This document shows positions 25,380 to 35,003 of a stretch of 64,000 bases of DNA, piece after piece (the first letter of the stretch is position 1; every line of letters starts with the position of its first letter). The stretch is from G965216695 sp965216695 (GTDB taxonomy: Bacteria > Pseudomonadota > Gammaproteobacteria > Pseudomonadales > Azotimanducaceae): positions 2,728,001 to 2,792,000 of the forward strand of contig OZ244212.1 in assembly GCA_965216695.1 (NCBI GenBank). Direction: 5' to 3'. Under the pieces are notes generated by a model. It had not been told where the DNA came from. It was given only the letters and a program-made list of their open reading frames with translations, and ran no database searches. The translations under genes were made by a program, and so were the position numbers.

Positions 25380-28300
25380 AGGCTTTAACGGATTGGGCGA
25401 TCAACAACCAAAAGCTCGTCATTCTGGTCACGGCACTCATTCTTGTTGTCGGGCCTGTGAGTTTTGTATCGCACCCATCCCGCGAAGATCCCGCGATCAC
25501 GATTCGGACAGCAGTTGTCACAGCCGTCTCGCCGGGGATGGCCCCAAGGCGCGTCGAAGATCTCATCACGCGAAAGCTGGAAGAAGAAATCCGGCAAATG
25601 CCCGAGGTCGAGAACATTCGTTCGACGTCGCGTTCGGGGAGCTCAACGATTCGTGTAGAGCTATACGATCGGTACACCGAACTTGGACCGATTTGGCAAG
25701 ATTTGCGGAATCGGATGAATGACGTGCGATCCGACTTACCGGGCGGAACGCGCGGTCCATTTGTTAACGATGATTATGGTGCCGTCGCGATGGCGACCGT
25801 CGCAGTTACGGGAACGGGCTTTTCCATGGCGGAAGTCGCAGAAACTGCTCGCGAGCTGCGACGCCAGCTGTACAGCGTTGCGGGCGTCAGCAAGGTCGAG
25901 CTCTACGGAATAGAACCCGACACCATTTTCGTGGAGTTTGATGCGGCGCGGCTCACACAGCTCGGCGTCTCCACACAGACGTTAGTTGGTGCCGTGCAGC
26001 AGACGAACGTGGTGGCATCAGGCGGACGTCTTCATGCTGAGGGTGTGGGGCTCACGGTTGAGCCCACTGGGAACTTTGAGTCCGTTGACGACATCGGCAA
26101 TGTGGCAATCGAAGTCCCTAATCTCGATGGCCAGCTCGTTTACTTGAGAGACCTTGCGGACATCCGCCGGGAATATTCTGATCCGCCCGAGCATCCCATT
26201 CTGGTGGATGGCGAGTCCGCAGTTGTGCTCGGCATTCAAATGGTCGACCAGTTCGATGCCAACGCCTTTGGCAGAGCGTTACGGCAACGAGTAATCGAAC
26301 TCGAACACTCGCTACCTATCGGTTATCGCTTGCAGTTTGTCACGTTCCAGCCCGATGAGGTCGACAAAGCGATTGGTAACGTGATGAACAATCTGTACCA
26401 AACCGTCGTCATCGTCTTGCTTGTAGTCATGGCCTTTCTCGGCTGGCGAACCGGACTGATCGTCGGCGTCATGGTTCCTTTAACCATGCTCATGACGCTG
26501 CTCGTCATGCGGCTGACAGGCATCGAGCTCGAACGCATGTCGCTTGCCACGTTGATCATCGCTCTAGGACTGCTGGTCGACAACGGTATCGTGGTCTCTG
26601 AAGAGATTGGGCGACGCCTCGCCCTTGGTGAACAGCGAATAGCTGCTGCGCAGGAAGCGGGCCGTTCGCTGGCGGTACCGTTACTAGCATCGAGCCTCAC
26701 GACAGTTGTGGCATTTCTACCATTGATGCTTGCGGATAACGAAGCCGGCGAGTACACGCGTTCGCTATCTATCGTTATCGCAATCGCGCTGATTGGATCG
26801 TGGGTGCTCGCGATGTCGGTGACCCCATTAGCTTGTGTCACCGCGATGAAAGTGACCGAGCCGGTGGATGCGGCTCAGCAGTTCGCGACGCCCCTTTACC
26901 AACGCTACAAGCGAACGCTCGAGACCGCGCTCCGGTTTCGTTGGACGTTTCTCGCAGCCACCGGATTACTACTCGTCGCGGCCCTATGGGCTACGCAGTT
27001 TGTACCCAAATCGTTCTTTCCTGCGTCGGATCGCGCTCAGTTCCAGGTCTATGTCGACCTGCCTGTGGGTGCAAACACATATGCCACTAGTGACGCTACA
27101 GGTCGTCTCAGCTCGTGGCTTGCCGACCGAGCCGAGAATCCTGAAATCGCCTCCCATATCGCGTACGTAGCGCACGGCGGCCCGCGGTTCTATCTCGGGC
27201 TCAATCCAATTGATCCGGACGCCCACCGATCATTCGTAATCGTCAACACCACATCACATCGAGAGATACCAACAGTGATGGAGCGAATTCGCGCTTACGC
27301 CAATATCCACCTTCCGGAAGCACGAGTCACGGTTAAACCCATGTCGATGGGTGCGACTGAGGCTGGGTTGGTCGAGTACCGTGTTATCGGGCCAGATGCG
27401 AACGAACTCGAGCGGATAGCCGGATCGATCAAATCGAAACTGCGCGAAATCGTGGGAGCCATCAACATTCGAGACGACTGGGAAAACCGAATCGTCAAGA
27501 TTGTCCCGCGTATCCAGCAAAGCGAAGCCCGCCGTGCCGGCGTGACAACTGAATCGATTGCGCAGGCGTTAAACGCCACGCTTTCAGGGTACGCAGTCAC
27601 CGAATACCGCGATGGTGACCAGCTGGTCCCGGTCTATTTTCGCGCGTCGAGCGACGACCGTACCAATATCGACCGGCTCCGGACGCTCAACGTCGGAATG
27701 AGCTCGAGTCAACCGGTGCCTTTATTACAGGTTGCAGAGTTAGGCGGAGCGGCCGAGTTTTCAATGATACAAAGGCGAAACCTCGAACGGGTCATTACGG
27801 TCTCAGCGAAACACTCGACGCTGTCAGCTGCTGGCTTCAACGCGCTAGTTCAAGAGCGCATCAGCGACGTTGATGTTCCTTTGGGATATCGCGTGGAGCT
27901 AGGGGGTGAGATCGAGGGGTCAGCGGAAGCGCAAGGTGCACTCTTTGCGAATATGCCGCTTGCAGCAATGTTGATCGTTGCGATTCTGGTTGGGCAGTTC
28001 AATAGTTTCTCCCGCCCGTTTCTGATTCTCGGAGTCATCCCATTGAGCTTAATCGGCGTTACGGCGGCAATGTTGGTGCTGCCAGGTGCGCAGCTCAGTT
28101 TTATGGCGATCCTCGGCGTACTCTCACTGGCCGGAATTATCATCAACAACGCAATAGTTTTGATTGACAAGATCGATCTTGAGCGCGCACGGGGATTAGT
28201 AGAACAAGAAGCCATTGTTTCGGCCTCGATGGCTCGACTCCGGCCTATCGTCATGACAACGATTACGACGATCCTCGGGTTGATGCCGCTCATCTGGTCG

Positions 28301-28432
28301 CGGGACGTTCTCTTCTATGACCTTGCAGTGGTAATTTCCGGCGGTCTCGTGGTTGGCACTCTGCTTACACTTGGTGTTGTGCCGATTCTTTACTCATTGG
28401 TTATCCGAGAGCCAACCGAGTCAAGCGCCTGA
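25376..28432 (+). CDS. RND-family efflux permease
   Basis: This 1018-residue inner-membrane proton-driven exporter has the HAE-type RND layout: an N-terminal helix, two large periplasmic domains and twelve membrane helices. In TM4 the sequence is LIIALGLLVDNGIVVSEEI, so the first of the two proton-relay acidic residues of AcrB is kept and the second is Asn, as in many RND subgroups. TM10 has GIIINNAIVLIDKID and the C-terminal helices MTTITTILGLMPLIW. Start is GTG at 25376. Substrate unknown. Confidence 0.94.
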   Translation: MKALTDWAINNQKLVILVTALILVVGPVSFVSHPSREDPAITIRTAVVTAVSPGMAPRRVEDLITRKLEEEIRQMPEVENIRSTSRSGSSTIRVELYDRYTELGPIWQDLRNRMNDVRSDLPGGTRGPFVNDDYGAVAMATVAVTGTGFSMAEVAETARELRRQLYSVAGVSKVELYGIEPDTIFVEFDAARLTQLGVSTQTLVGAVQQTNVVASGGRLHAEGVGLTVEPTGNFESVDDIGNVAIEVPNLDGQLVYLRDLADIRREYSDPPEHPILVDGESAVVLGIQMVDQFDANAFGRALRQRVIELEHSLPIGYRLQFVTFQPDEVDKAIGNVMNNLYQTVVIVLLVVMAFLGWRTGLIVGVMVPLTMLMTLLVMRLTGIELERMSLATLIIALGLLVDNGIVVSEEIGRRLALGEQRIAAAQEAGRSLAVPLLASSLTTVVAFLPLMLADNEAGEYTRSLSIVIAIALIGSWVLAMSVTPLACVTAMKVTEPVDAAQQFATPLYQRYKRTLETALRFRWTFLAATGLLLVAALWATQFVPKSFFPASDRAQFQVYVDLPVGANTYATSDATGRLSSWLADRAENPEIASHIAYVAHGGPRFYLGLNPIDPDAHRSFVIVNTTSHREIPTVMERIRAYANIHLPEARVTVKPMSMGATEAGLVEYRVIGPDANELERIAGSIKSKLREIVGAINIRDDWENRIVKIVPRIQQSEARRAGVTTESIAQALNATLSGYAVTEYRDGDQLVPVYFRASSDDRTNIDRLRTLNVGMSSSQPVPLLQVAELGGAAEFSMIQRRNLERVITVSAKHSTLSAAGFNALVQERISDVDVPLGYRVELGGEIEGSAEAQGALFANMPLAAMLIVAILVGQFNSFSRPFLILGVIPLSLIGVTAAMLVLPGAQLSFMAILGVLSLAGIIINNAIVLIDKIDLERARGLVEQEAIVSASMARLRPIVMTTITTILGLMPLIWSRDVLFYDLAVVISGGLVVGTLLTLGVVPILYSLVIREPTESSA

Positions 28433-28433
28433 C

Positions 28434-29126
28434 ATGCTCCAGAGATGGTCAAATCATCGGTATACCATCCTGCTGGCTACGCTGCTGTCGCTGTTTGTAA
28501 CCCTGCCCGTAGCTGCGATGGCGCCCCATCCCATTATCGCTCAAGCGTCACGGTCGATCGTCTTCAGCATGATCGTCGTCGCGGCGGCATTTGCAGCGGT
28601 AAACGATGCTCGGTCGAAGGTGCTGATTCTTGCGCTCGCGATTGCCGCCTTTGTCGTTGGTTTGCTCGATGAGACGACCCAACACGTTGCGATTCATGCG
28701 GTGAGTCACTTGGTCACGATCTGTCTTCTGGCGACAAGCATTGTTTTGACAGCTCGTGTACTTCTCACGGCAAAGCGAGTTGATTATGACATCCTAGCAG
28801 CATCATTGTGCGTATATGCACTCATGGTCGTTCTCTGGGCCGCACTCTATTCTCTGCTTGAGATGTATAGTCCAGGTGCATTCGATTACGCACATTCGAC
28901 CGAAAACTCTTTTATGCGATTCGGATCCGGCGACGCATCCGTCGCCATCTACTTCAGCCTCGTCACGATCACGACACTGGGATACGGCGATGTCATACCT
29001 ATATCCTCCGGCGCGCGTTCATTGGCAGCGCTGGAGGCGTTCGTTGGCCAAGCCTTTGTCGTGATTCTCGTAGCGAGGTTGGTCGGTTTACACATTGTCG
29101 GTGCGGAGAAACCTCAAAGTTCGTAG
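28434..29126 (+). CDS. Potassium-channel-like membrane protein
   Basis: This 230-residue protein has six hydrophobic segments and a pore loop with the filter TLGYGD at 181-186, between AIYFSLVTIT and a final helix, as in two-pore-helix ion channels (Ion_trans_2). The ATG at 28434 starts 2 bases after the permease stop; the longer frame upstream overlaps the permease. Selectivity for potassium is inferred from GYG. Its coupling to an efflux pump is unusual. Confidence 0.82.
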   Translation: MLQRWSNHRYTILLATLLSLFVTLPVAAMAPHPIIAQASRSIVFSMIVVAAAFAAVNDARSKVLILALAIAAFVVGLLDETTQHVAIHAVSHLVTICLLATSIVLTARVLLTAKRVDYDILAASLCVYALMVVLWAALYSLLEMYSPGAFDYAHSTENSFMRFGSGDASVAIYFSLVTITTLGYGDVIPISSGARSLAALEAFVGQAFVVILVARLVGLHIVGAEKPQSS

Positions 29127-29421
29127 TTCTCTGTCCATCGCGTTGCCAAGTGAACATGGCGGCTGGTTTTGCAGCAGGGACTGATGACGTCGGTCTTGGT
29201 GTTGCTGCAAACTCGCCCTTCACAGCCAACCTACCGCAGGTAGGGTTGGATCTCACCACTAAGCCCGCGCAAGAAGATTTCCATTGCTAGCAACAGGCGT
29301 TGCGTGAAGTATCATTGAGATGCGTCCTCGATAACATTTCGATAACTCAGTTTTGCTCCGTCCCGTTCAGTCGTGCAAATCGCTACAGCCGCACCCAAAA
29401 GGTTAGGTAGTATATTTAACT
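29127..29421. other. Right end of the island, non-coding
   Basis: No gene is supported here. The stretch holds no recognised terminator or integrase remnant. It becomes AT-rich (GTATATTTAAC) just before the right direct repeat. Confidence 0.5.
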
Positions 29422-29455
29422 TTCGGGATGTAGGGGCCGTCGCCGCGTGGCGGCC
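29422..29455 (+). repeat. Right 34-bp direct repeat (attR-like)
   Basis: Identical to 19406-19439, which includes the end of pilU. Here there is no coding sequence leading into it; TTTAAC precedes it instead. The following DNA (GCGCAGGTCTCGCTC) would be the original sequence downstream of pilU if the island model is right. The sulfatase gene ends 71 bases further on. Confidence 0.85.
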
Positions 29456-29525
29456 GCGCAGGTCTCGCTCACTCCAACCACATGAGGTTCGTTCGGATTT
29501 TCTACGCAGTGGTTTTGATGCGCAG

Positions 29526-30977
29526 TTACGGGGGCGGTTCGTACGGATCCGGCGTGCCCGGTGCGATGGGTGGAAACGCTTTCAAGCTCGCCGCATGCGC
29601 TTCGAGTTGTCGCAGCGCTGCTTTGGGTACCCACGTGGCCGGGAACAGCACGTTGTCTCTTTCCTGAGGGTCCGTAAGAAGGTTGTACACGCGCGGCAGC
29701 GTGTGGGTTCGCAACTGGTCAAACGCTGAATTCTGTTCTTTGAAGTGTAATTTCCAATTCCGCCACTTCACGCCGAAAACATCGTTGCCCATATAGACGA
29801 TAAACCCTTCACGCCCGGACGTATCGCGTTCACCCAGCAGGAACTTCGAGATATCTAGACCATCGATCGGTCGATCATTCGGAACCTTTACCCCGGCTAG
29901 CGCTCCGAGGGTTGGAAACAGATCCATTGCGTGAACGATCTCGTCGCTGACCCGGCCGCGGGCTATTTTTGCGGGCCACCGTACCGCGAAGGGAACGCGT
30001 AGCCCCCCTTCAAAACCGGTGAACAATGTGCCGCGCCACGGTCCGGGGGACCCGTGAAACGCGGTTTCTACGGTAAGGTTGGTGCTGCCGAAATCGAAAG
30101 CTTCCGGCCCATTGTCCGCCGTGAAGATGAATAGGGTCTTGTCGGCGATTCCAAGTTCGTCGAGCTTGTCCAGCAGACGCCCGGTGTAGGTATCAATCTG
30201 CGTTAGCAGATCGGCCCAGGGTCCGTTGCCCGATTTTCCGGCAAACTCGGGGTGTGCGATTGCGGGGAAGTGCGTGGCCGTATACGGGATGTAGAGAAAG
30301 AATGGCCGGTTGGCTTTTGTCTGTTTTTCCATGAACCGCATCGCGCGTTTGGTCAGCTCACCGTCAATCAAACCGCGATAGGCCATTCGATACGGGCGAA
30401 CTTCTTTGGGTGTTTTCCCTTTTCGGCTCTCCATCACATGGGTTTCGGCGACACCGCTCACAGCGAATCCTTCCTGTGTTGAGTATGTGGACTCATCGGT
30501 CGAATTGGGAATTCCATACCACTCATCGAAACCCTGGTCGGTTGGAAAGCGGCCATCCGTACGGCCAAGGTGCCACTTGCCGAATATCCCAGTGGCATAA
30601 CCTGCGTCAGACAGCATCTCTGCGATCGTCGTCTCCCACTGCACAAGTCCGTACACGCCCTCGCCGATCGGCACTACGCCGTTCCCACTTCTGATCGCGT
30701 ATCTGCCGGTCATCAGCGCGGAACGCGAAGGGGTGCACTGCACCTCGACGTTGAAGTTCGTTAACCGCAGACCTTCGGCTGCAACCTGGTCCAGGCGCGG
30801 AGTTGCAGCACCTCGCACAATTCCGCCGCCATTGAAGCCGGGCTCACCCCACCCGAAGTTGTCGAGCAACACCAATACGATGTTGGGTCTGTCGGATGCC
30901 GACGCGATAGACGCGGACATCAGCAAGCAGACGCAGATGCAGTTTACGAACGTTTGAGTGCGCATCACGGATGCCAT
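29526..30977 (-). CDS. Exported sulfatase (arylsulfatase family)
   Basis: This 483-residue enzyme has a signal peptide (to about ASA, residue 28) and a sulfatase domain. The formylglycine motif CTPSRSALMTGR starts at Cys81, with GKWHLG in the expected distance. The usual tandem Asp of the metal site (as in DDxGxG) reads LLDNFGWGE here, so one Asp is Asn40; FTADNGPE carries further ligands. Conversion of Cys81 needs a formylglycine-generating or anaerobic maturase, not seen nearby. A second ATG is at 30965. It is divergent from the amine oxidase. Confidence 0.92.
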   Translation of the reverse strand: MASVMRTQTFVNCICVCLLMSASIASASDRPNIVLVLLDNFGWGEPGFNGGGIVRGAATPRLDQVAAEGLRLTNFNVEVQCTPSRSALMTGRYAIRSGNGVVPIGEGVYGLVQWETTIAEMLSDAGYATGIFGKWHLGRTDGRFPTDQGFDEWYGIPNSTDESTYSTQEGFAVSGVAETHVMESRKGKTPKEVRPYRMAYRGLIDGELTKRAMRFMEKQTKANRPFFLYIPYTATHFPAIAHPEFAGKSGNGPWADLLTQIDTYTGRLLDKLDELGIADKTLFIFTADNGPEAFDFGSTNLTVETAFHGSPGPWRGTLFTGFEGGLRVPFAVRWPAKIARGRVSDEIVHAMDLFPTLGALAGVKVPNDRPIDGLDISKFLLGERDTSGREGFIVYMGNDVFGVKWRNWKLHFKEQNSAFDQLRTHTLPRVYNLLTDPQERDNVLFPATWVPKAALRQLEAHAASLKAFPPIAPGTPDPYEPPP

Positions 30978-31163
30978 TTCTACGGTGAGACGGTGTCCCG
31001 ATTATTGGTGGCGTCAAACGGCAGATCCACCCCTATTTACCAGATTACGACACGCCCGCCCGCGCTTGTCGCGAATTGCCAAGCGAATCGACGTGGATGG
31101 TCAAGCCTGGGAACGCCGTGATGCTTAACCTCTGTGCATCGTCAGGGTAGAGGAGCATGCGGC

Positions 31164-32561
31164 ATGAAACGCAGGGAGTTTATTGGGCAGACGTCGGGGT
31201 TGGCTGCGTTGGCGCTCGCCGGGCATCCGGTTGCCGGTGTTGCATCCACAAAGTCGCTCGAGCGCGGGGCTGAGCTCTATGACGTTATTGTGGTGGGTGG
31301 TGGATTTGCCGGCGTTACCGCCGCCCGTGATTGCGAGAAGAACGGGTATCGGACAGTGCTGCTCGAGGCACGCGATCGGCTCGGCGGCAGAACCTGGACC
31401 ACGACATTTGACGGTTCTTCGATTGAGTACGGCGGCACGTGGGTATACAACAATCAACCCTTCGTCTGGGCAGAGGTGGAACGGTACGGCCTGGAGATCG
31501 AGGAAACACCGGGCGCAGTCGCAGATCAGATGTTTCTGCTCAACAACGGTGAGCGTATTGGTCTGGGAGACGAAGAGCTCAACGAGGCGGTAGCGGGATG
31601 GATGCGCTACACCGAGGCTGTGCGCGCGATCGTACCTCGCCCCTATGATCTGCTGCACAACAGGGGCGCCGCGTTTGCTGCGGACGCTGTGAGTGCCGGC
31701 GCCCATATGGACAGCCTCAATCTTACCCCGCTGCAGCATGCATTCTGCACGGGGATGGTCGAACTCATCAGCAGTGGATCGGCGGACGCGATCTCGTACC
31801 TGGACGTGTTGCGTCTATATATGGTCGGCGGATCGGAGTTCTCCAACTTCATGGATTCCGCCGCGCGCTTCAAGTTGAAGGATGGCACCAGTCGCCTGAT
31901 CGAACTGATGCAGGAGGACGGCGGTGCGGAGGTCAGACTCTCTGCGCCAGTAAAACGCATCGAAGACCGTGGAGATCATGTGCGTGTTACCACGCGACAC
32001 GGGGAAGAGCTGCGAGCGAAAACCGTCATTAGCACCCTGCCAATGAATATCATGACCACGGTCGAGTTCCAGCCGGGCCTACCCAAGGCTGTTCTGGACG
32101 CGGCGCGCCAACGGCACCCGGGCAGGGGTGCGAAGATTTTTCTACGGGTGAAGGGCAACGTGGGGAACATCGCAACCGTGGCACCAGGGCGGCCGCTCAA
32201 CTACCTGATGACGTACGAACAATCGGACGAACATACGCTGATCGCTGCATTCACGAGCGAGCCCGATTTGATCGACATCTCCGACGATGCAGCGCTGCGA
32301 AAAGAATTGGATGTCCACATTCCCGGGGCGAAACTGCAAGCCAGCACGCACCACGACTGGAACAGTGATCCTTACTCGCTAGGCACCTGGGCAACATACC
32401 GCCCGGGTTGGGCGGCGCGGCTATACCACGATTTCCAACGCAGCAACGGGCGTATTCACTTCGCTTCCGGCGATCATGGCGAAGGCTGGCGCGGCACGAT
32501 TGACGGCGCTATTGGTGCAGGCGTCCGGACTGCAGCTGTCGTCCACAGGCAGTTGGGATGA
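31164..32561 (+). CDS. Tat-exported FAD-dependent amine oxidase
   Basis: This 465-residue flavoprotein begins MKRREFIGQTSGLAALALAG, a twin-arginine signal (RREFI). Then YDVIVVGGGFAGVTAAR (FAD Rossmann motif, about 39-55), EARDRLGGRTWTT and EYGGTWV follow, and the C-terminal FAD motif is HFASGDHGEGWRGTIDGAIGAG. This is the flavin monoamine-oxidase fold. I chose the ATG at 31164 because it begins the Tat signal. The substrate is unknown; the neighbouring receptor and P450 suggest oxidation of an imported compound. Confidence 0.92.
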   Translation: MKRREFIGQTSGLAALALAGHPVAGVASTKSLERGAELYDVIVVGGGFAGVTAARDCEKNGYRTVLLEARDRLGGRTWTTTFDGSSIEYGGTWVYNNQPFVWAEVERYGLEIEETPGAVADQMFLLNNGERIGLGDEELNEAVAGWMRYTEAVRAIVPRPYDLLHNRGAAFAADAVSAGAHMDSLNLTPLQHAFCTGMVELISSGSADAISYLDVLRLYMVGGSEFSNFMDSAARFKLKDGTSRLIELMQEDGGAEVRLSAPVKRIEDRGDHVRVTTRHGEELRAKTVISTLPMNIMTTVEFQPGLPKAVLDAARQRHPGRGAKIFLRVKGNVGNIATVAPGRPLNYLMTYEQSDEHTLIAAFTSEPDLIDISDDAALRKELDVHIPGAKLQASTHHDWNSDPYSLGTWATYRPGWAARLYHDFQRSNGRIHFASGDHGEGWRGTIDGAIGAGVRTAAVVHRQLG

Positions 32562-32649
32562 AGACAACATCAGGGACCCAAGTTGTTATCAAGCAACGCT
32601 GTTACGGCCCAGTCACTGGTGCTGGGTCGAATGCCATTGGAGAAGATAG

Positions 32650-34986
32650 ATGAACAGAGTTTCAACCTTTGCGTGCTTATTCGCTGGCTTTGGATTAGTG
32701 CCAACACTTTGGGCCAGCAACGGCGAGATGGTAATCGAAGAAGTTATTGTTACCGCGCAGAAACGCGCTGAGAGTCTGCAGGATGTGCCCGTGTCAGTTT
32801 CTGCACTCACGGGATCGAACTTGGAACAACTGCGGCTCAGAGACACCACGGAGATCGTTGCGCAGATTCCCAACTTGCAGCTCAACGGCACAGCGGGCGA
32901 TGCGATTCCGATCTTCTCCCTGCGAGGCGTGTCGATGAACGACTACAGCTTCAACCAGAACAGTCCTGTCGCGCCCTACGTGGACGAAGTTTACAAAGGC
33001 AATCCCGCGTTTCTGGGGATTCAGACATTCGACCTGGAACGCGTTGAGGTGTTGCGTGGTCCGCAGGGCACGCTTTACGGTAAGAATTCTACTGGCGGCG
33101 CGGTGAATTTCATTACGGCAAAACCGGGAGCAGAGCGTGAAGGTTATCTGACCATTGGTGGAGGAAACTTTAACCGGACCGCTGCTGAAGGCGCGGTGAA
33201 TCTACCGCTGGCGGACAATCTGGCGCTGCGAATTGCCGGCACCTGGACCGAGGCGGATGGGTGGCTGGAAAACCGCACTGCCGGGGTCGACGATGGCAAC
33301 AGTGTCGACAACCTAGCTTGGAGAGTCAGCCTTTCTTGGCAGCCAACGGACGCCCTCCACGTTCTGCTGCGCGCATCGGGAAGCGAAGTGAACGGGGTTA
33401 ACTATGGCATTGTTGCCGACAACATTGGCCCGGACGGTATCGGCGCCGGCTTGTATGGACTATATAACGCGCTGGGAGTAACCACGCGCGTCGACGGTAC
33501 CCGGCCAGGTTTCGACTTCTTCGACTTCGACTCCGAGCAGGACGAGAAAAGGAAAATTGAAAACACGGCGTTTTCGCTGACAGTAAACTGGGACATCAGT
33601 GAGACTCTGACATTGACATCCATTACCTCGTACGACGAAGGCGACGCGTTTGTACCCGAGGACGCAGATGGAACGAGCAACACGCTGATCAACGTGACGC
33701 AATTCGTTGACGCAGATCAGGTTACCCAGGACCTTCGCCTTACGTCGAACAACGACGGACCCTTCAACTTCATTGCCGGCGTTTACTACTCCGAAGAGGA
33801 GCTCTCCGCCCGCACGAGCCTGTTCTATAGTCAGGATCTGGACTTGAATCTCGACGGCAGTCTGGATTTTGAAGATTGTTCAGACCCCCTTTTTACATTG
33901 TTCGGGTTGCCTGACTTTGTTACACCTGAGGGTGCCGCTACGGATGCACTGTTTTCGACGTTTGGATTATCGCTGGCTGATCTCGCGATCTTCGGTTGTG
34001 AAACGCAAAATCAATTCGATCAGGAACGAACCAGCACGGCCGCGTACTTTGATGGCGAGTATGCGCTCAACCAGAACTGGACCGCTCGCTTCGGCGTACG
34101 CTTCACCGAAGACGAGACGGATCTATCCAACTTCAACGCGAACATTCTCGGGAATGATGGCGCCCTCGTTACACCGACCATCGTGGCGATCGACGATTCG
34201 ATTTCCGACAGCGAGGTAACCGGAAAGGTTGGCATTGACTACGTAGGCGAAAACGGGACCCTCTACTATGCGCACTACAGCCGGGGTTATCGAACCGGTG
34301 CCTTCAATGCACAAGCGTTCCTGGATGTCGCCGAAGTTACCAGCGTAGCTCCTGAAGAGCTTGACGCCCTCGAGTTGGGCGTCAAGACCTCGTTGGCCGA
34401 CGATCGTGTCAATCTGAACGTTAGCGTGTTCCACTATCGATATGACAACCAGCAGTTTCTGAATGTGGATGCAAACCTGATTCAAACGCTCGTGAATATT
34501 GACGAATCGAAGATTACCGGAGCTGAGGTGGAGATAGCCGCTCGCGTTTCACCGAGCGTCATGTTACGTAGCGGACTTGGGGTTCTGGACTCAGAAGTGG
34601 ACGAAGGCGTGCTGAACGGTGTGGATCTGTCGGGCAACGAACTGCCCCAGGCGCCCGACGTGAACTTCAACATCGGCGTAGACTGGGATGTATTCTCATC
34701 GGAACGCGGAACCCTCGCCCTACACGTCGATGGCAGCTATACCGGCGAACAATACTTCGAGGTGATGAATACCGATCGCATACAGGCAGACGCTTACTGG
34801 GTTATCAATGGGGCGCTTACGTTCGAGTCGGCAGATTCCCGGTGGGCAGTGAGCCTGTGGGGCAAGAATCTATTTGAGGAAGAGTACGTTACGTCCGCTA
34901 TCGATCTACAGGCGTTCTTCGGGTACGACTACACGCACGTTGGCGCTCCGCGCAGTTACGGCCTGGATCTGACACTGCGTATGTAA
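32650..34986 (+). CDS. TonB-dependent outer-membrane receptor
   Basis: This 778-residue protein has a signal peptide, a TonB box (EEVIVTAQKR at about 29-39), a plug with VPVSVSALTGSNLEQLRLRDT and LERVEVLRGPQGTLYGKNSTGGAVNF, and a beta-barrel ending in an aromatic-last-residue strand (GLDLTLRM). There is no STN domain, so it is a plain transporter. The VIVTAQKRxExLQDVPVSVS form is typical of receptors for organic substrates in environmental proteobacteria. It lies 88 bases after the amine oxidase. Confidence 0.94.
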   Translation: MNRVSTFACLFAGFGLVPTLWASNGEMVIEEVIVTAQKRAESLQDVPVSVSALTGSNLEQLRLRDTTEIVAQIPNLQLNGTAGDAIPIFSLRGVSMNDYSFNQNSPVAPYVDEVYKGNPAFLGIQTFDLERVEVLRGPQGTLYGKNSTGGAVNFITAKPGAEREGYLTIGGGNFNRTAAEGAVNLPLADNLALRIAGTWTEADGWLENRTAGVDDGNSVDNLAWRVSLSWQPTDALHVLLRASGSEVNGVNYGIVADNIGPDGIGAGLYGLYNALGVTTRVDGTRPGFDFFDFDSEQDEKRKIENTAFSLTVNWDISETLTLTSITSYDEGDAFVPEDADGTSNTLINVTQFVDADQVTQDLRLTSNNDGPFNFIAGVYYSEEELSARTSLFYSQDLDLNLDGSLDFEDCSDPLFTLFGLPDFVTPEGAATDALFSTFGLSLADLAIFGCETQNQFDQERTSTAAYFDGEYALNQNWTARFGVRFTEDETDLSNFNANILGNDGALVTPTIVAIDDSISDSEVTGKVGIDYVGENGTLYYAHYSRGYRTGAFNAQAFLDVAEVTSVAPEELDALELGVKTSLADDRVNLNVSVFHYRYDNQQFLNVDANLIQTLVNIDESKITGAEVEIAARVSPSVMLRSGLGVLDSEVDEGVLNGVDLSGNELPQAPDVNFNIGVDWDVFSSERGTLALHVDGSYTGEQYFEVMNTDRIQADAYWVINGALTFESADSRWAVSLWGKNLFEEEYVTSAIDLQAFFGYDYTHVGAPRSYGLDLTLRM

Positions 34987-35003
34987 AGGATGCTCGCCGC
35001 CGA

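Larger units (their letters stand above)
19406..29455. mobile_element. Putative genomic island inserted at the 3' end of pilU
   Basis: Two identical 34-base direct repeats (19406-19439 and 29422-29455) bound about 10 kb of visibly more AT-rich DNA. The left copy contains the last codons of pilU and a GC-rich hairpin; the right copy has no gene upstream of it. This is the arrangement left when an element with a gene-end attachment site integrates by site-specific recombination and restores the gene. An IS3 transposase remnant sits at the left edge. No integrase gene is visible inside, so the element is either decayed, moved in trans, or the repeat arose another way. Cargo: a membrane protein, AraC regulator, lipoprotein operon, RND pump and channel-like protein. 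Confidence 0.6.
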
